From: Synechococcus sp. NB0720_010
GTDB taxonomy: Bacteria > Cyanobacteriota > Cyanobacteriia > PCC-6307 > Cyanobiaceae
DNA length: 64,000 nucleotides
Direction: 5' to 3'
NCBI RefSeq assembly: GCF_023078835.1
Contig: NZ_CP090898.1
Location: 372,001-436,000 of the forward strand
In this document: piece after piece, positions 32,765 through 40,579 of the stretch
How positions within the stretch are numbered: position 1 is the stretch's first letter
Layout: each line of letters begins with the position of its first letter
Made by a program: the position numbers and the translations under genes
The notes under the pieces: generated by a model
What the model was told of the DNA's origin: nothing
Seen by the model: the letters and a program-made list of their open reading frames with translations, nothing else
Databases searched by the model: none

Positions 32765-33801
32765 GGCCTGCTCCGAAATCGGCGCGAGAAGGCCGCGCTG
32801 AGGGTGTTAGCCCAGGGCAGCGGCAGGTAGTGGGCCAAGGCCGCGATCAGACGATTCAAGCGTCCGGGGACCACAACGACCTGTCGGCCCTGGAGGGCGC
32901 GCTCGGTCCAGCGCACCAGCTGATCAACGGACATCCAGAACACCCCCGGCAGACGCTGCATGCGTTGCTCGACCCCCAGGACGGCGTGGAATTCGGTGTG
33001 GACGTAGCCCGGACATAGGGCCATGACCCGAATCCCAGAGCCACTGTTCTCAGCCGCGAGGGACTGGGACAAGCGGATCAAGTAGGCCTTCACGGCGCTG
33101 TAGAGCGTGCTGCCGGGCAGTCCCGGAATCAGGCCCGCCAGAGAGGCGATGTTCAGGATCGTTCCCTGCTGACGCCGCTGCATCTCTGGCAACACCAGCC
33201 GCGTGAGCTCCGTCGGGACCTCCACCATCAACCGCAGCATCGACTCCAGCTGCATCCAAGAGGACGCCTCGAAGCTTCCCCGCAGCCCAAAGCCCGCGTT
33301 ATTGACCAGCGTCTCGACCCAGAGTCCATTCGCCGCCAGTCGCCCTAACAACTGATCGACGGCCCGCGGTTGATTGAGATCCAACGCCACCGGTACAACC
33401 CTCGCAGCGGCGGATTGCGCCAGCTCGGCAGCCAGCTCGTCCAGGCGGTCCTGGCGACGCGCCACCAGCACCAACACCTCTGAGTGCTGGGCGAAGGATC
33501 GAGCCAACGCGGCACCAATGCCACTGGAGGCGCCAGTGATCACGGTGCAGGGGCGGAACGTGAAATCAGTCAGCGGAGCGACTGCCGCCCCGGAATCAAC
33601 GGTGACGGAGAGCCGCTCAGCGAGTTGCAAGCAGGCATCCATCTCCTGCCAAAGAAGCTCGCGCCGATCGGACGAGACCGAGAACGAACGGTGATGGAGA
33701 TCCCTGCCGACGTAGCGGAGGGCATCAACCACCCTGCGGCGATCCCCTGGGCTGAGCGCATCAAGCGACCAAGACGCATCCCTCGCTGTTGTCACGCCCA
33801 T
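32761..33801 (-). CDS. Short-chain dehydrogenase/reductase with an N-terminal extension
   Basis: A 346-residue protein. The SDR Rossmann domain begins near residue 83 (TVITGASSGIGAALARSF), with NNAGFG and the YSAVK catalytic motif. The first 80 residues are a helical extension not found in classical SDRs of this size (GDRRRVVDALRYVGRDLHH). ATG 33801 is chosen; a longer frame has no sensible composition. It resembles SDRs acting on lipids or long-chain ketones (DltE-like), but the substrate is unknown. It is in an operon with the TauE gene. Confidence 0.83.
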   Translation of the reverse strand: MGVTTARDASWSLDALSPGDRRRVVDALRYVGRDLHHRSFSVSSDRRELLWQEMDACLQLAERLSVTVDSGAAVAPLTDFTFRPCTVITGASSGIGAALARSFAQHSEVLVLVARRQDRLDELAAELAQSAAARVVPVALDLNQPRAVDQLLGRLAANGLWVETLVNNAGFGLRGSFEASSWMQLESMLRLMVEVPTELTRLVLPEMQRRQQGTILNIASLAGLIPGLPGSTLYSAVKAYLIRLSQSLAAENSGSGIRVMALCPGYVHTEFHAVLGVEQRMQRLPGVFWMSVDQLVRWTERALQGRQVVVVPGRLNRLIAALAHYLPLPWANTLSAAFSRRFRSRP

Positions 33802-33814
33802 TGAGCAGGAGGAC

Positions 33815-34003
33815 CTACTCGTACATCCAATCGAAGGACTCAGGGTTCGAGGCAGACCAGGACTCCACCTGGGTGGAAGCGGGCTTGAACAGGAGGCGCA
33901 CAAGGAGGCTGAGCTCCAGCCCCAAGGCCAAGCTCAGCGCCAGAAGGCCACCGGCTGCCACGAGCGCCTGGGGGTGCGCCACCACGGAAAAGGCTTGCTC
34001 CAT
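33815..34003 (-). CDS. Small single-helix membrane protein
   Basis: A 62-residue protein from ATG 34003, with GAGG upstream. A transmembrane helix (ALVAAGGLLALSLALGLELSLLVRLLF) occupies residues about 14-40, then a Ser/Trp-rich cytoplasmic tail (VESWSASNPESFDWMYE). It lies 13 bp upstream of the SDR gene on the same strand. The pattern is common in small cyanobacterial membrane proteins, but I cannot name it. Confidence 0.65.
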   Translation of the reverse strand: MEQAFSVVAHPQALVAAGGLLALSLALGLELSLLVRLLFKPASTQVESWSASNPESFDWMYE

Positions 34004-34047
34004 TACCAATGACCTCGATCAATCTCCACTCCATCCCTAGCCACGGC

Positions 34048-34104
34048 AAAGGGGACTGATCACAGATGTCTCAAGGGGGACTAGCGCAGCGCCAAAAAGG
34101 GACT
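34048..34104. promoter_or_regulatory. Three AAGGGGACT-like motifs in an intergenic region
   Basis: Copies of A2-5G3-5ACT end at 34057, 34082 and 34104 in the 130-bp divergent spacer between the small membrane gene and the 34135 gene. The spacing of 25 and 22 bp could suit a regulator. Speculative. Confidence 0.3.
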
Positions 34105-34134
34105 TAAGGTTGGCTTTAGGTTTGAGTTCAGGGA

Positions 34135-34293
34135 GTGAACGAGAACAATCCCGTCCTGCAGTCCATGCGTCAGGAACTGCACGAGCTCAAGCTCCGTTAC
34201 GGCAACTCACCCACGGATTTCAACCGATACCAGCTGGTGCGCCACGAACAGCGCCTAGCCCAGTGGGTCCCGAATGAAAAAATCGGCGCCTGA
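34135..34293 (+). CDS. Small hypothetical protein
   Basis: A 52-residue frame from GTG 34135. It reads as a charged helical protein (MRQELHELKLRYGNSPTDFN then RYQLVRHEQRLAQWVP) with codon use like the flanking genes. An internal ATG (34165) would give 42 residues. It lies 8 bp upstream of the DUF296-glutaredoxin gene and is probably the first gene of that operon. Function unknown. Confidence 0.55.
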   Translation: MNENNPVLQSMRQELHELKLRYGNSPTDFNRYQLVRHEQRLAQWVPNEKIGA

Positions 34294-34301
34294 CGACAGG
34301 C

Positions 34302-34877
34302 ATGGAGCCTCAAGCGATTCACCTCGGCCCTGGCGCCGACCTTCGCAAAAGCCTTGAAGAGCTAGCCCAGCAGCAGCAGGCCGAAGGATTTGTACTGAGC
34401 ATTGTCGGCAACCTGAGCAGGGTCGCTTTTGCTTGCCCCGGCAGTGACCAACCCACTGTGCTGACGGGAGAACTCGAAATCATCAGCCTGCAGGGGACGA
34501 TCTCCCCTCAGGGTGTGCACCTGCACCTGAGCTTCTCCGATGGCGAGTGCCAGGTTTGGGGCGGACATCTCGAGCACGGCAGTGAAGTTCTCAAAGGTGC
34601 CGATTTATTGGTGGGTCTGCTGAAGCAATCCGCCCCCACGCGCGCTCCTTCCTCCACTGCTCAACCGCGAATCCGGCTTGCTGTTGCCGAGGGATGCCCC
34701 TGGTCGAACCGCGCGATGCGCATGCTGCGCAGCCTGGGAATTCCGTTCGAGCTGGCCCCACCGGAGGCGGGCTCACTGCCCCAGATCTGGATTGAGGGGG
34801 CGATGATCGGCGGGTACGAGGACCTGGCCGATTGGCACGGCCAAGGAAAACTTGATCGCTTCCGCACAGGCTTCTGA
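34302..34877 (+). CDS. DUF296/PPC domain fused to a glutaredoxin-like domain
   Basis: A 191-residue protein with two parts. Residues 1-115 resemble the PPC/DUF296 domain (MEPQAIHLGPGADLRKSL, GFVLSIVGNLSRVAFACPG, LTGELEIISLQGTISPQGVHLHL). Residues about 124-190 resemble glutaredoxin (LAVAEGCPWSNRAMRMLRSL, then PQIWIEGAMIGGYEDLADWH). The active site is CPWS, a monothiol form. DUF296 proteins bind DNA or small ligands in other lineages. Their fusion to a redox domain suggests a thiol-controlled sensor, which is inference. It overlaps the next gene by 26 bp. Confidence 0.8.
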   Translation: MEPQAIHLGPGADLRKSLEELAQQQQAEGFVLSIVGNLSRVAFACPGSDQPTVLTGELEIISLQGTISPQGVHLHLSFSDGECQVWGGHLEHGSEVLKGADLLVGLLKQSAPTRAPSSTAQPRIRLAVAEGCPWSNRAMRMLRSLGIPFELAPPEAGSLPQIWIEGAMIGGYEDLADWHGQGKLDRFRTGF

Positions 34878-35436
34878 GACCAATACCTGGCAGCTCCGAA
34901 CGGGGGCCCAGTGTCAATTGGTCATCGGACGCTTCCCCCCGTTTTCGTACAACGCTTCGAGTGGTGGGGGCCCCGTCCTCCAATCCCCTGCCGATCAACA
35001 GGGGCGCCTCGCACTGAAGGTGCCCATCGCAGGGCTGACCATCCCCCCTTTGGACTGCCAAACAGCCCGGCTCTTGGGCCTTCCGCTGCCCCCAGGGATC
35101 AGCGTTCAGATCCAGCCAGAACAGCTCGAGGGCGAGCTGGACCCGAGCAGCGGCGCCCTGAGCCTGCGCTTCCGATCTCGCTTTCGCTTCACCCTGGGAC
35201 CTGCCCGTCAACCCGTCTACCAAGCCTCAGATCTCGTCGTGGACACCGCACTGACCAGCGGGTCCATCGAGGGGCTGCGGCACCGCCGTCAAGGGCGACC
35301 CCTCGACCAGGACGGCAGGGGGCAACTGGTGGGGGTCGCCAGCATCGCCCCCTGCCAGGACGCATGGCTCAATGCCTTTCTTGGCCTGCCTGATGAAGCG
35401 CTGGCCGTCATGGAGATCCAGCTCCTGAGGGCATGA
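34852..35436 (+). CDS. DUF2993-like protein
   Basis: This protein (194 residues) starts at TTG 34852, which has an AAGGA ribosome site and overlaps the upstream gene by 26 bp. The repeated strand pattern, with SVQIQPEQLEGELD, LRFRSRFRFTLG and VVDTALTSGSIEGL, fits the DUF2993 family of cyanobacterial lipid-binding-like proteins. No signal peptide is seen from this start. Its end overlaps the rhomboid gene by 4 bp. Function unknown. Confidence 0.65.
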   Translation: MIASAQASETNTWQLRTGAQCQLVIGRFPPFSYNASSGGGPVLQSPADQQGRLALKVPIAGLTIPPLDCQTARLLGLPLPPGISVQIQPEQLEGELDPSSGALSLRFRSRFRFTLGPARQPVYQASDLVVDTALTSGSIEGLRHRRQGRPLDQDGRGQLVGVASIAPCQDAWLNAFLGLPDEALAVMEIQLLRA

Positions 35437-35978
35437 CGCGGGATCTCAAGGCGGCGCTGCTGATCCCGCTGGCTCTGCTGGCATTGGCTTGGCTGCAGGA
35501 GGGAATCGATCAACTGCTCTTTCGCGGGCAGTGGAACTTGCCGATGCTTCCCGGTGGTCCGGCCTTGGGGATCCTGACCGCCCCCTTCAGCCACGGCGGT
35601 TGGGGACATCTCCTCGCCAATAGCGGCTTGTTTCTTCCCCTCTCCTGGCTGGTCTGCTTCAAGAGCAAGTGGGACTATTTGGCCGTCTGGGCCGCTGTGT
35701 TGTTCACAGCCATTCCGGTCTGGCTGTGGTGGCCCAATGGCGCCCACGGCCTCTCAGGTGTGGTCTATGGATTACTGGGTTACCTGTTGTTGATTGGCTG
35801 GCTGGAGCGCAGACCATTGACCATGCTTCTGTCGCTGGCGGTCCTGCTGATCTATGGCGGAATTCTCCCCAGTCTTTTGCCGTTCTTCACCCCAGCTGGG
35901 GTGAGCTGGATCGGCCATGCCAGCGGCTTCGCAGGGGGGCTGCTCGCCGCTGCGGTGGTCTCGCGATCAAGACCATGA
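35433..35978 (+). CDS. Rhomboid-family intramembrane serine protease
   Basis: A 181-residue protein with about six transmembrane helices. It has a GLSG motif with the catalytic Ser in GAHGLSGVVYGLLGY (about residue 110) and a later HASGFAGGLLAA with the catalytic His (about 163). An early HGGWGHLLANS is also typical. The membrane serine protease should cut within the bilayer. Starts and stops overlap by 4 bp on both sides, in a chain with a DUF2993-like gene and a zinc-peptidase gene. The substrate is unknown. Confidence 0.85.
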   Translation: MTRDLKAALLIPLALLALAWLQEGIDQLLFRGQWNLPMLPGGPALGILTAPFSHGGWGHLLANSGLFLPLSWLVCFKSKWDYLAVWAAVLFTAIPVWLWWPNGAHGLSGVVYGLLGYLLLIGWLERRPLTMLLSLAVLLIYGGILPSLLPFFTPAGVSWIGHASGFAGGLLAAAVVSRSRP

Positions 35979-37069
35979 CTCATCTCATCCCTCGAGCAGG
36001 CTTTGGCAAACCGCTGGGTGCGCTCCTCATCAGCCTCGCCATGGCCCTTGGCGCTTCGGCCCAGCCCTGGGCACCCGGCATGGAACCCCCACCGGTGCTG
36101 GAAGCCGCATCCGCCAAAGATGCCCTGAAGCTCGAGGCGTCCCGGCAAGCCAGCCAACGCCAGGACTATCTCCGGGAGGCCCATGAGCTGCTCCACCGCC
36201 ATTGGGGCACCAAGGTCAAGCCACAACTGCTCTTCGCGGGCGATCGCGCCGATGGTTGCGGGGTGAAGGAGGTGCGCCATCCCATGGCCTTCTATTGCCC
36301 CCCCAGCAAACAAATCGCCATGGCCCTGGAACTGCGCAAGAGCGTCAGAGCAGCCAAGGGCCAGAGCGATGCTGCACTGCTCTTGCTGGATCTGGCCGTC
36401 TTGGCCCATGAGTGGGGCCATCACGTCAACCGAGAAAAGGGGCTCGGCCCCTTCAGTGGCGGCATGGGGCTCACCGTCAAACAGGAGGAACTCGCTGCCG
36501 ACTGGCGAACCGGAGTCTTTCTCGGCTGGCTGATGAACGTCGGCGCACTCCAGGTGGACGACTTCTCCAATACGGCGAATCTGCTCTTTGAGATGGGCGA
36601 CTACGAGCGCATCTCAAGGCAGCACCACGGCTATCCCAAGGATCGCTTTCAGGCCCTGACCCTGGGGTTGAGCAGCCAGCTCCAACCGGGGCAGTCGGTG
36701 GGGAACTGGACCGTTGACACCAACGAAACCTTCAGCCGGCCACTCCCCGGGGAGCCAGGGGATTCCCTGCTGGGGGCACGGCGCTATGAGGTGCGGCGTT
36801 TCGAAATTGAGCGGGGCCAGCAGATCGCGACGAATCTGATCGGGGGGCTTCTCGGTGCGGCCAGCTGCGTCTGGGGCAGTCAGGACCAGTGCGTTGGGAT
36901 GGCGATGCAACAGGGCAAGGGGAGAGCCCTGGGCAGCTACACCAAGCGCGAACTCACCCTCTGGTGCAACAGCGGCAGTTTTGATGTCAGTGCTGATGAC
37001 TTCGACCCCCAACCCATCGGACGGGACGGCAAGGGGCAGGCCCAGGTGCTGGCGGAGAGGGACTGCTGA
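35975..37069 (+). CDS. Secreted putative zinc metallopeptidase
   Basis: This protein has 364 residues, with a signal peptide (residues about 12-30, LGALLISLAMALGASAQ). A HEWGHHVNREKG zinc-binding motif is near residue 149 and EELAADW near 170 supplies the third ligand. This is the layout of YpfJ-type neutral zinc peptidases. The C-terminal half is unfamiliar. ATG 35975 overlaps the rhomboid stop by 4 bp (ATGA). It probably acts in the periplasm, possibly on the same proteins as the rhomboid. Confidence 0.8.
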   Translation: MTHLIPRAGFGKPLGALLISLAMALGASAQPWAPGMEPPPVLEAASAKDALKLEASRQASQRQDYLREAHELLHRHWGTKVKPQLLFAGDRADGCGVKEVRHPMAFYCPPSKQIAMALELRKSVRAAKGQSDAALLLLDLAVLAHEWGHHVNREKGLGPFSGGMGLTVKQEELAADWRTGVFLGWLMNVGALQVDDFSNTANLLFEMGDYERISRQHHGYPKDRFQALTLGLSSQLQPGQSVGNWTVDTNETFSRPLPGEPGDSLLGARRYEVRRFEIERGQQIATNLIGGLLGAASCVWGSQDQCVGMAMQQGKGRALGSYTKRELTLWCNSGSFDVSADDFDPQPIGRDGKGQAQVLAERDC

Positions 37070-37072
37070 GCG

Positions 37073-37231
37073 TCAGCTGAACTCCAAGAGCAGCTCCAGA
37101 GTCAGCTTCTCCGCCAAGGCTGAGTCGATCACGCGCAGATGACCGATGGCCGTCGGTCGGTCGGAGCTGGGCAGTGCCCTGAGGTCCGCAACCGCGAGTT
37201 CCAAACAACGTCGATCGAGCTCGAGATTCAC
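37073..37231 (-). CDS. Possible small protein
   Basis: A 52-residue frame from GTG 37231, with a stop 4 bp from the convergent peptidase stop. It reads LELAVADLRALPSSDRPT, then IGHLRVIDSALAEKL and a Leu-rich end, with codon use like the neighbours. No ribosome site is clear, so the start is uncertain. It fills the gap between two genes. Function unknown. Confidence 0.42.
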   Translation of the reverse strand: MNLELDRRCLELAVADLRALPSSDRPTAIGHLRVIDSALAEKLTLELLLEFS

Positions 37232-37311
37232 GCAGGGAATGCAGCGAACGGATCGAACCGTGGGCTCTCACTGGCATCCAGCGCTGGGGGCCAGATCCCG
37301 AGCTATCCCCC

Positions 37312-37512
37312 TCAGCCTTGCAAGGACTTGAGCTCTTCGTCCTGGCGGTGCTGCAGCCAGGCCTGCTGCAGATCGACACGGGTAATGCGATAGCCCAGGA
37401 GACGGGCCTGCAGCAAGAGACCGTTGTCATCGCGGCAGCGCCGCAACCGGTGACGCAAGTGCGGACGGGTCTCCGCATCGACGACCAAGCGCTCAAGTTC
37501 TTGCCAGCTCAT
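37312..37512 (-). CDS. Nif11-like domain protein
   Basis: A 66-residue protein (ATG 37512): MSWQELERLVVDAETRPHLR, then LLLQARLLGYRITRVDLQQAW, the two-helix pattern of the Nif11/NHLP-leader family. In picocyanobacteria this domain leads prochlorosin precursors, but here no Cys/Ser/Thr-rich core follows and no LanM gene is adjacent. A free-standing regulatory protein is therefore more likely. It is divergent from the pyrF-pyrE gene. Confidence 0.62.
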   Translation of the reverse strand: MSWQELERLVVDAETRPHLRHRLRRCRDDNGLLLQARLLGYRITRVDLQQAWLQHRQDEELKSLQG

Positions 37513-37765
37513 GAGGCTTGAGTGGGTTCCAAACCATCGCAAAGCCAAAGCCCAGAAGCCAGGCATCGGCAGCGAGTCTCGCGAGCCTCCTGAGGCTCAA
37601 CTGCAGCGGCTCTGTCGCCAGAACCCCTTTGAGGCTGCCGTGGTTCAAGCCCCAGCCCCGACCTTGATGGGCACATGAGACTGCTCCGTATTGCAACGAG
37701 CTGTGTCATGCCCTTTCCCAGGGCGCCAGGGATCCCTTAACAACGACTCAAGCCGCCAGCGGGCG

Positions 37766-39241
37766 ATGGGCTTCTTCGTTCAACTCACTGAAGCCATCGC
37801 AGAGCGTCAGTCCCTGCTGATGACGGGACTCGACCCGAACCCCGAGATGCTGCAGAGCTGGGCTCTGCGCCGGGGGATGGGCAACCGTTCCTTCCTGAGT
37901 CAGGCCAGGCACTGGATTAAGGCGGTGGTGGAGGAAACCAGTCCCCACGTCTGTGCGATCAAGGCCAGCCTCGGCTTCTACCAAGCCCTGGGCCCACTCG
38001 GACTGGAGTTGCTGCTGGAGGTGCGCGATCTGGTGCCGCGCGATCTCCCCCTGATCATCGACGCCAAACACGGCGATCTGAATTCTTCAACGGCCCTCGC
38101 CCACTACCTGTTCAAAGACCTGGGCGTCGATGCGGTCACCCTCTCTCCCCTGGCGGGTCAGGACATCGCCGCTCCGTTTTTGCTGTATCGGGACAAGGCA
38201 GTCGTCATCACCTGCCGCAGCTCCAACCCGGCTGCCAAACGAATCCAGTACCACCCCAACGACAGCGATCCCCTGTTCCTGCAGATCGTGCGGGAGAGCC
38301 AACTTTGGGGCACCCCAGACCAGGTCCTACTGGAGGTGGGAACCAGTGACCCCAAGGTCCTCTCTCGGGTCAGACAGGCCGCACCCGAGCGCGTGCTGAT
38401 GCTGCGTTCGATCTGGAGCGAAGAAGAACGGGTCGATGGACTGCTGGAGGCCGGCCTGAGCAACTCAGCGGATGGCCTACTGATTCCCATGCCCCAAAAC
38501 CTGCTGGTTGAAGACGACCTAGCGGAACAGGCCGAAGCACTCAAAGGTCGCATCAACCGCAGGCGAACCAGCTGGATGGAGCAGCACCGCTCCGAACAAG
38601 CCGAGACCTGCGAGCTCTGGCTGGCCAATCAAGCGTCCGAGCAAACCAGCTCGGATCCGATGGCGGAGCTCATCGTTGAGCTCTTTGACATCGGCTGCCT
38701 GTTGTTTGGGGAATACGTCCAGGCCTCAGGAGCCGTCTTCAACTACTACATCGACCTGCGGCAGATCATCTCCGATCCGAACCTGTTCCATCGCGTCCTC
38801 CATGGCTACGCGCAACTGATGGAGGGCCTGCAGTTCGATCGCATCGCGGGCATTCCCTATGGAGCCTTACCCACGGCAACCGGGCTGGCTTTGCAGTTGC
38901 ACAAGCCCCTGATCTACCCAAGAAAGGAAGTCAAGGCCCATGGGGCCAGGCGCCTGATCGAAGGGGATTTCCAGGAGGGAGACCGCGTGATCGTGATCGA
39001 TGACATCTTGATCAGTGGCGGCAGTGTGCTCGAGGGCATTGCCAAGCTGGAGCGCTCCGGTTTGCAGGTCAACGACGTCGTGGTCTTTATCGATCACGGC
39101 GGTCAGCGCGATCAAAGTGCCCGCGAGCGACTGAAGGCCAAGGGCTATGACTTCCATGCTGTGCTGGACATCCAGCGCATCACCAAGGCCCTGCTGGATG
39201 CTGGTCGTCTCACGGCCGAGCAAGCCAAGGTGCTGGGATAG
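37766..39241 (+). CDS. Bifunctional orotidine-5'-phosphate decarboxylase / orotate phosphoribosyltransferase (PyrF-PyrE fusion)
   Basis: A fusion of 491 residues. The first half (to about 270) is a type 2 OMP decarboxylase (LMTGLDPNPEML, LPLIIDAKHGDLNSST). The second half (about 315-490) is orotate phosphoribosyltransferase with the PRPP motif VIVIDDILISGGSVLEGI. These are the last two steps of UMP synthesis. The order is opposite to animal UMP synthase, which is OPRT then ODC. ATG 37766 gives the proper start (MGFFVQLTEAI); a longer frame is open upstream. Both halves look complete. Confidence 0.92.
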   Translation: MGFFVQLTEAIAERQSLLMTGLDPNPEMLQSWALRRGMGNRSFLSQARHWIKAVVEETSPHVCAIKASLGFYQALGPLGLELLLEVRDLVPRDLPLIIDAKHGDLNSSTALAHYLFKDLGVDAVTLSPLAGQDIAAPFLLYRDKAVVITCRSSNPAAKRIQYHPNDSDPLFLQIVRESQLWGTPDQVLLEVGTSDPKVLSRVRQAAPERVLMLRSIWSEEERVDGLLEAGLSNSADGLLIPMPQNLLVEDDLAEQAEALKGRINRRRTSWMEQHRSEQAETCELWLANQASEQTSSDPMAELIVELFDIGCLLFGEYVQASGAVFNYYIDLRQIISDPNLFHRVLHGYAQLMEGLQFDRIAGIPYGALPTATGLALQLHKPLIYPRKEVKAHGARRLIEGDFQEGDRVIVIDDILISGGSVLEGIAKLERSGLQVNDVVVFIDHGGQRDQSARERLKAKGYDFHAVLDIQRITKALLDAGRLTAEQAKVLG

Positions 39242-39252
39242 GGGGAGATGCG

Positions 39253-39576
39253 ATGAGGCGGGTGACCAGGCTCCTGAGGACAACGGCCGGTCTGATCGCC
39301 CTGGGAGCTCTGTTGGTGAGTTGTGGCCCCGCAGCCCGTCAATCGCCACCAAAGAACCAACCTCAACCAGCGGCTTCGGACGAACAGCAGCGTCAACGCC
39401 AGGAGCAAGAGCTGCAGCTGCAGACGCTCACGGATGAGGCAGAGGATCTGTTCAACCGCGGCGAAAACGATCTGGCCTGTGAACGGGTGCGCCAGGCCCA
39501 GGAACTCCAGTCGACGCTCGATGTCGAATTCATTGATCCCCTGGGAGAGCAGGCCAAGGCCTGCATCGAGCTCTGA
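39253..39576 (+). CDS. Small lipoprotein
   Basis: A 107-residue lipoprotein: a signal peptide with lipobox LVSC (Cys near residue 24), then a Gln/Pro-rich stretch and a helical part with two Cys (LACERVRQAQEL, KACIEL). ATG 39253 has GGAG upstream, 12 bp after pyrF-pyrE, and an ABC exporter operon follows at once. It is probably anchored in the outer or inner membrane. The role is unknown; an accessory to the exporter is possible. Confidence 0.75.
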   Translation: MRRVTRLLRTTAGLIALGALLVSCGPAARQSPPKNQPQPAASDEQQRQRQEQELQLQTLTDEAEDLFNRGENDLACERVRQAQELQSTLDVEFIDPLGEQAKACIEL

Positions 39577-39578
39577 CG

Positions 39579-40577
39579 TTGAGCAGCTCCACCAACGCCA
39601 TGGTCCTGGCGCGGGGCCTCAGCAAGACCTACCGGATTGCCGAGAAACAACCGGGACTGCAGGGCACCATTCGTCACCTGCTGCGACGCCGCTACCGGGA
39701 CCTTGATGCCGTTAAGGCCATCAGCTTTGGGATCCAGGAAGGAGAGATGGTGGGGTTCCTTGGTCCGAATGGGGCGGGGAAAACCACGACCTTAAAAATG
39801 CTCAGCGGGCTGATTCACCCCAGTGCTGGTGAGCTGCGGGTCGCCGGAGCCATCCCGCAACGGCGCCAGCCTGGCTTCCTGCAGGACATCACCCTGGTGA
39901 TGGGGAACAAGCAACAGCTGATCTGGGACCTGCCTCCTTGGGATTCAATCCGGGTCAATGCGGCGGTCTATGGCATCCCCGAACGGGAGATGAAGCGCCG
40001 GGTCAGTGAACTGGCGGATCTCTTGGAGTTGGGGGAGGAACTGAATCGCCCCGTGCGAAAGCTGTCGCTCGGCCAGCGCATGAAAGCCGAACTGCTGGCG
40101 TCATTGCTGCACCAGCCCCGGGTGCTGTTTTTGGATGAACCCACCTTGGGTTTGGATGTCACGGCCCAGGGGAGGGTTCGCGACTTCCTTGCCACCTACA
40201 ACCAGCGCACTGGGGCAACCATCCTGCTGACGAGCCATTACATGGGGGACATCACGGCCCTCTGCGAGCGGGTCCTGTTGATCCACGAGGGGGCGTTGTT
40301 CCATGACGGCCCCTTGGATGCCCTGACCAGCAAACTCAGCCCCCATCGCCAGGTCCGACTGGAGCTGCATCAGCCCCTGCCGCGCGAGGCCTTTGAAGCG
40401 TTCGGAACCGTCGAGTCCCATCAGGACCATCAGGTTCAACTGCTGGTGCCACGGGATCAGCTGACGGATTCGGTAGCCGCGCTTCTCAGTCGCTTTGAGG
40501 TCCTGGACCTTGAAGTGAATGATCCGCCGATCGAGGAGCTGATGCGCAGCCTCTTCCAACAGGCAGGACGGAACTAA
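39579..40577 (+). CDS. ABC-2-type transporter ATP-binding protein
   Basis: An ATPase of about 332 residues. Walker A GPNGAGKTTT is near residue 61, a Q-loop region contains VMGNKQQLIWDLPPW, the signature reads LSLGQRMKAELLASLLH, Walker B is VLFLDEPTLGLD, and LTSHYMGD is the H-loop. The LSLGQRMK signature is that of the exporter branch linked to DUF990-type permeases. The start is TTG 39579; ATG 39600 is an alternative. The next two genes are its permeases. The substrate is unknown. Confidence 0.85.
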   Translation: MSSSTNAMVLARGLSKTYRIAEKQPGLQGTIRHLLRRRYRDLDAVKAISFGIQEGEMVGFLGPNGAGKTTTLKMLSGLIHPSAGELRVAGAIPQRRQPGFLQDITLVMGNKQQLIWDLPPWDSIRVNAAVYGIPEREMKRRVSELADLLELGEELNRPVRKLSLGQRMKAELLASLLHQPRVLFLDEPTLGLDVTAQGRVRDFLATYNQRTGATILLTSHYMGDITALCERVLLIHEGALFHDGPLDALTSKLSPHRQVRLELHQPLPREAFEAFGTVESHQDHQVQLLVPRDQLTDSVAALLSRFEVLDLEVNDPPIEELMRSLFQQAGRN

Positions 40578-40579
40578 GC

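Noticed and set aside
37312-37512. Prochlorosin-like lanthipeptide precursor
   Set aside because: The Nif11-like part has no Cys/Ser/Thr core and no double-Gly cleavage site, and no lanthionine synthetase is near.
37513-37765. Minus-strand frames upstream of pyrF-pyrE
   Set aside because: They have no ribosome site and unusual composition; they look like open frames without a gene.
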